Source: an uncultured Thermoanaerobacteraceae bacterium
GTDB taxonomy: Bacteria > Bacillota > DSM-12270 > Thermacetogeniales > Thermacetogeniaceae
DNA length: 5,368 bases
Assembly: GCA_937914965.1 (NCBI GenBank)
Contig: CALGIY010000003.1
Coordinates: 1-5,368, forward strand
Direction of reading: 5' to 3'
Position numbers and translations under genes: made by a program. Under the pieces are notes generated by a model. It made no database searches. It was not told where the DNA came from and saw only the letters and a program-made list of their open reading frames with translations. Of the stretch, positions 5,001-5,368 are shown one piece after another. The stretch's first letter is position 1; each line of letters opens with the position of its first letter.

Positions 5001-5368
5001 GCAAGCGGGGCACTACCAAGCGGGGTGATGGTGTTATTTACTTTACTTTAGAGGATCGAGCAGGTAATGTAGATGTAAACTATTATCTCCGGGGTAACCA
5101 GGATACCTCCTGCATCAGAGAGGATGCCATTGTCCTGGTTGAGGGGCGTCTCAGTGTCCATGATGATTCTTTTCGCATTTACTGCGAGGGGGTGAAACCC
5201 CTGGAAATGAATCCTGAAGAATCTGATCAATATCTTTATATCAGGATAAATTCCTATGCAGCAACGCCTGAGGTGTTGAATAAACTGCAGACGCTTTTTG
5301 TACAGTATCGGGGAATCAACCCTGTTTTGTTGTATTTTGTAGAGGAGAAGACAGTGATGATGGCGGGA
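2027..5368 (+). CDS. dnaE: DNA polymerase III alpha subunit, DnaE (3' end beyond window)
   Basis: This is the catalytic subunit of the replicative polymerase, which adds dNTPs to the primer strand at the replication fork. The frame is open for 1114 codons to the window edge. Family members are usually about 1100-1170 residues, so only a short C-terminal piece should be missing. The PHP domain (about 1-280) has all the expected metal ligands: H9, H11, D18, H43, E68, H89, C139, D207 and H209. The polymerase core carries GPGRGSAAGS (357-366), PDIDIDF with catalytic D401 and D403, and the third aspartate D550 in KMDFLGLRTLT. Other core motifs are RHASTHAAGI (from 503), YRPGPLGSGM (from 629), YQEQVM (from 672) and FAGYGFNKSHSAAY (from 737). 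A helix-hairpin-helix-like region follows, then QVSLL (909-913), a likely sliding-clamp binding motif. VLGFYVSGHPLEGY (from 946) leads into an OB-fold region (about 983-1065). The domain order PHP-Pol3-HhH-OB marks DnaE, not PolC. A Firmicute would usually also carry PolC elsewhere. I cannot tell the DnaE1 and DnaE3 types apart with confidence. Confidence 0.98.
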   Translation, partial: MSSDFVHLHVHSEYSLLDGACRLKDMVQKAVEMEMPSLAITDHGVMYGVVDFYKLAKKAGIHPVLGCEVYVAPRSRLKKEAHIDSANHHLVLLAENEQGYKNLLAIVSAAYLDGFYYKPRADKELLAQHSKGIIASSACLAGEIPRLLLDGGYEKARETACEYQEIFGKDNFFLEMMDHHLPEQRMVNEALRKLSQDTGIPLIITNDSHYLRREDARIHDILLCIQTGKTLQDENRLRFTGQEFYLKSQAEMAALFPNDQDALRRTGEIAERCQVEIDFSHMHLPEFQVPTDYDLDSYLHKLCEEGLSNRYPDGVSQEARQRLDHELRIIQQMGFSGYFLIVQDFVIWARNHGVPVGPGRGSAAGSLVAYSLGITNIDPLKYALLFERFLNPDRVSMPDIDIDFCYERREEVIEYVISKYGEDHVSQIITFGTMMARAAIRDVGRVLDLPLPEVGRIAKLIPEELGVTLDKALQTPELKQIYDSDADIKQLLDLARGIEGMPRHASTHAAGIVISSEPLVNFVPLQKNGDAAITQFPKETVEEIGLLKMDFLGLRTLTVIDDALQAIEAYKQVRLDPDHFPLDDELTFSLLDSGETSGVFQLESTGMRHILKSMKPRRFEDMIALVALYRPGPLGSGMVDDFISRKNGKTKVEYPHPVLEPILKETYGVILYQEQVMQISCELAGFSMAQADSMRRAMGKKKPEVLAAMRENFLAGAKENQIDPSKAGEIFDLMEHFAGYGFNKSHSAAYALIAYQTAYLKAHYPVAFMAAMMTSFRNNSDKVSYYIQECQRLKIEILPPDVNESLENFTVAGERGIRFGLAAVKNVGEGAVQAIIEARKQGGPFKCLDDFCTRVDLRQVNKRVIESLVLCGAFDSQGAFRSQLMAVLDECIENAQADRRDKEAQLTGQVSLLDILSEPQQEQVQRSLPEVPEYPMRELLAREKEVLGFYVSGHPLEGYEDLLSRRAKNKISNLGRHRDRDRVKLGGIITSCKRGTTKRGDGVIYFTLEDRAGNVDVNYYLRGNQDTSCIREDAIVLVEGRLSVHDDSFRIYCEGVKPLEMNPEESDQYLYIRINSYAATPEVLNKLQTLFVQYRGINPVLLYFVEEKTVMMAG

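Overview
The window looks like chromosomal DNA from a Firmicute, most likely a clostridial or Peptococcaceae-type organism. The signs are a moderate GC content, strong AGGAGG-type ribosome binding sites, sigma-A-like promoters, T-rich intrinsic terminators, a tRNA with an encoded CCA, and a Gram-positive-type DnaE polymerase whose PHP metal site is complete. This assignment is an inference from gene content, not from a search.

Layout. Positions 1-114 are the last 37 codons of a zinc-dependent alcohol dehydrogenase (medium-chain dehydrogenase family), followed by a clear intrinsic terminator (138-170). Converging on it from the right is a minus-strand gene (1161 to 181) for a 326-residue protein that I do not recognise. 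It has a strong ribosome binding site, a good predicted promoter and a helically phased cluster of GATGTTTT motifs just upstream. Positions 1162-1773 hold no convincing gene but are rich in signals: a 29-bp exact direct repeat in two copies 369 bp apart, a possible orphan promoter, a tRNA-3'-end-like fragment on the minus strand, a terminator hairpin, and, directly after its T-run, what looks like the broken 5' end of a class C group II intron. The second repeat copy supplies the -35 box of the promoter for a complete tRNA-Pro(CGG) gene (1774-1851), which has its own terminator (1882-1920). From 2027 to the window edge runs dnaE, the DNA polymerase III alpha subunit. It is open for 1114 codons with no frameshift and is cut only by the window end.

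How the parts relate. The dehydrogenase, the unknown minus-strand gene, the tRNA and dnaE look like four separate transcription units. The tRNA and dnaE are both housekeeping genes on the plus strand, and each seems to have its own promoter. No defence system or complete mobile element is visible. The most unusual part is the 1223-1760 intergenic region, where intron debris, a long direct repeat and the tRNA promoter are interleaved.
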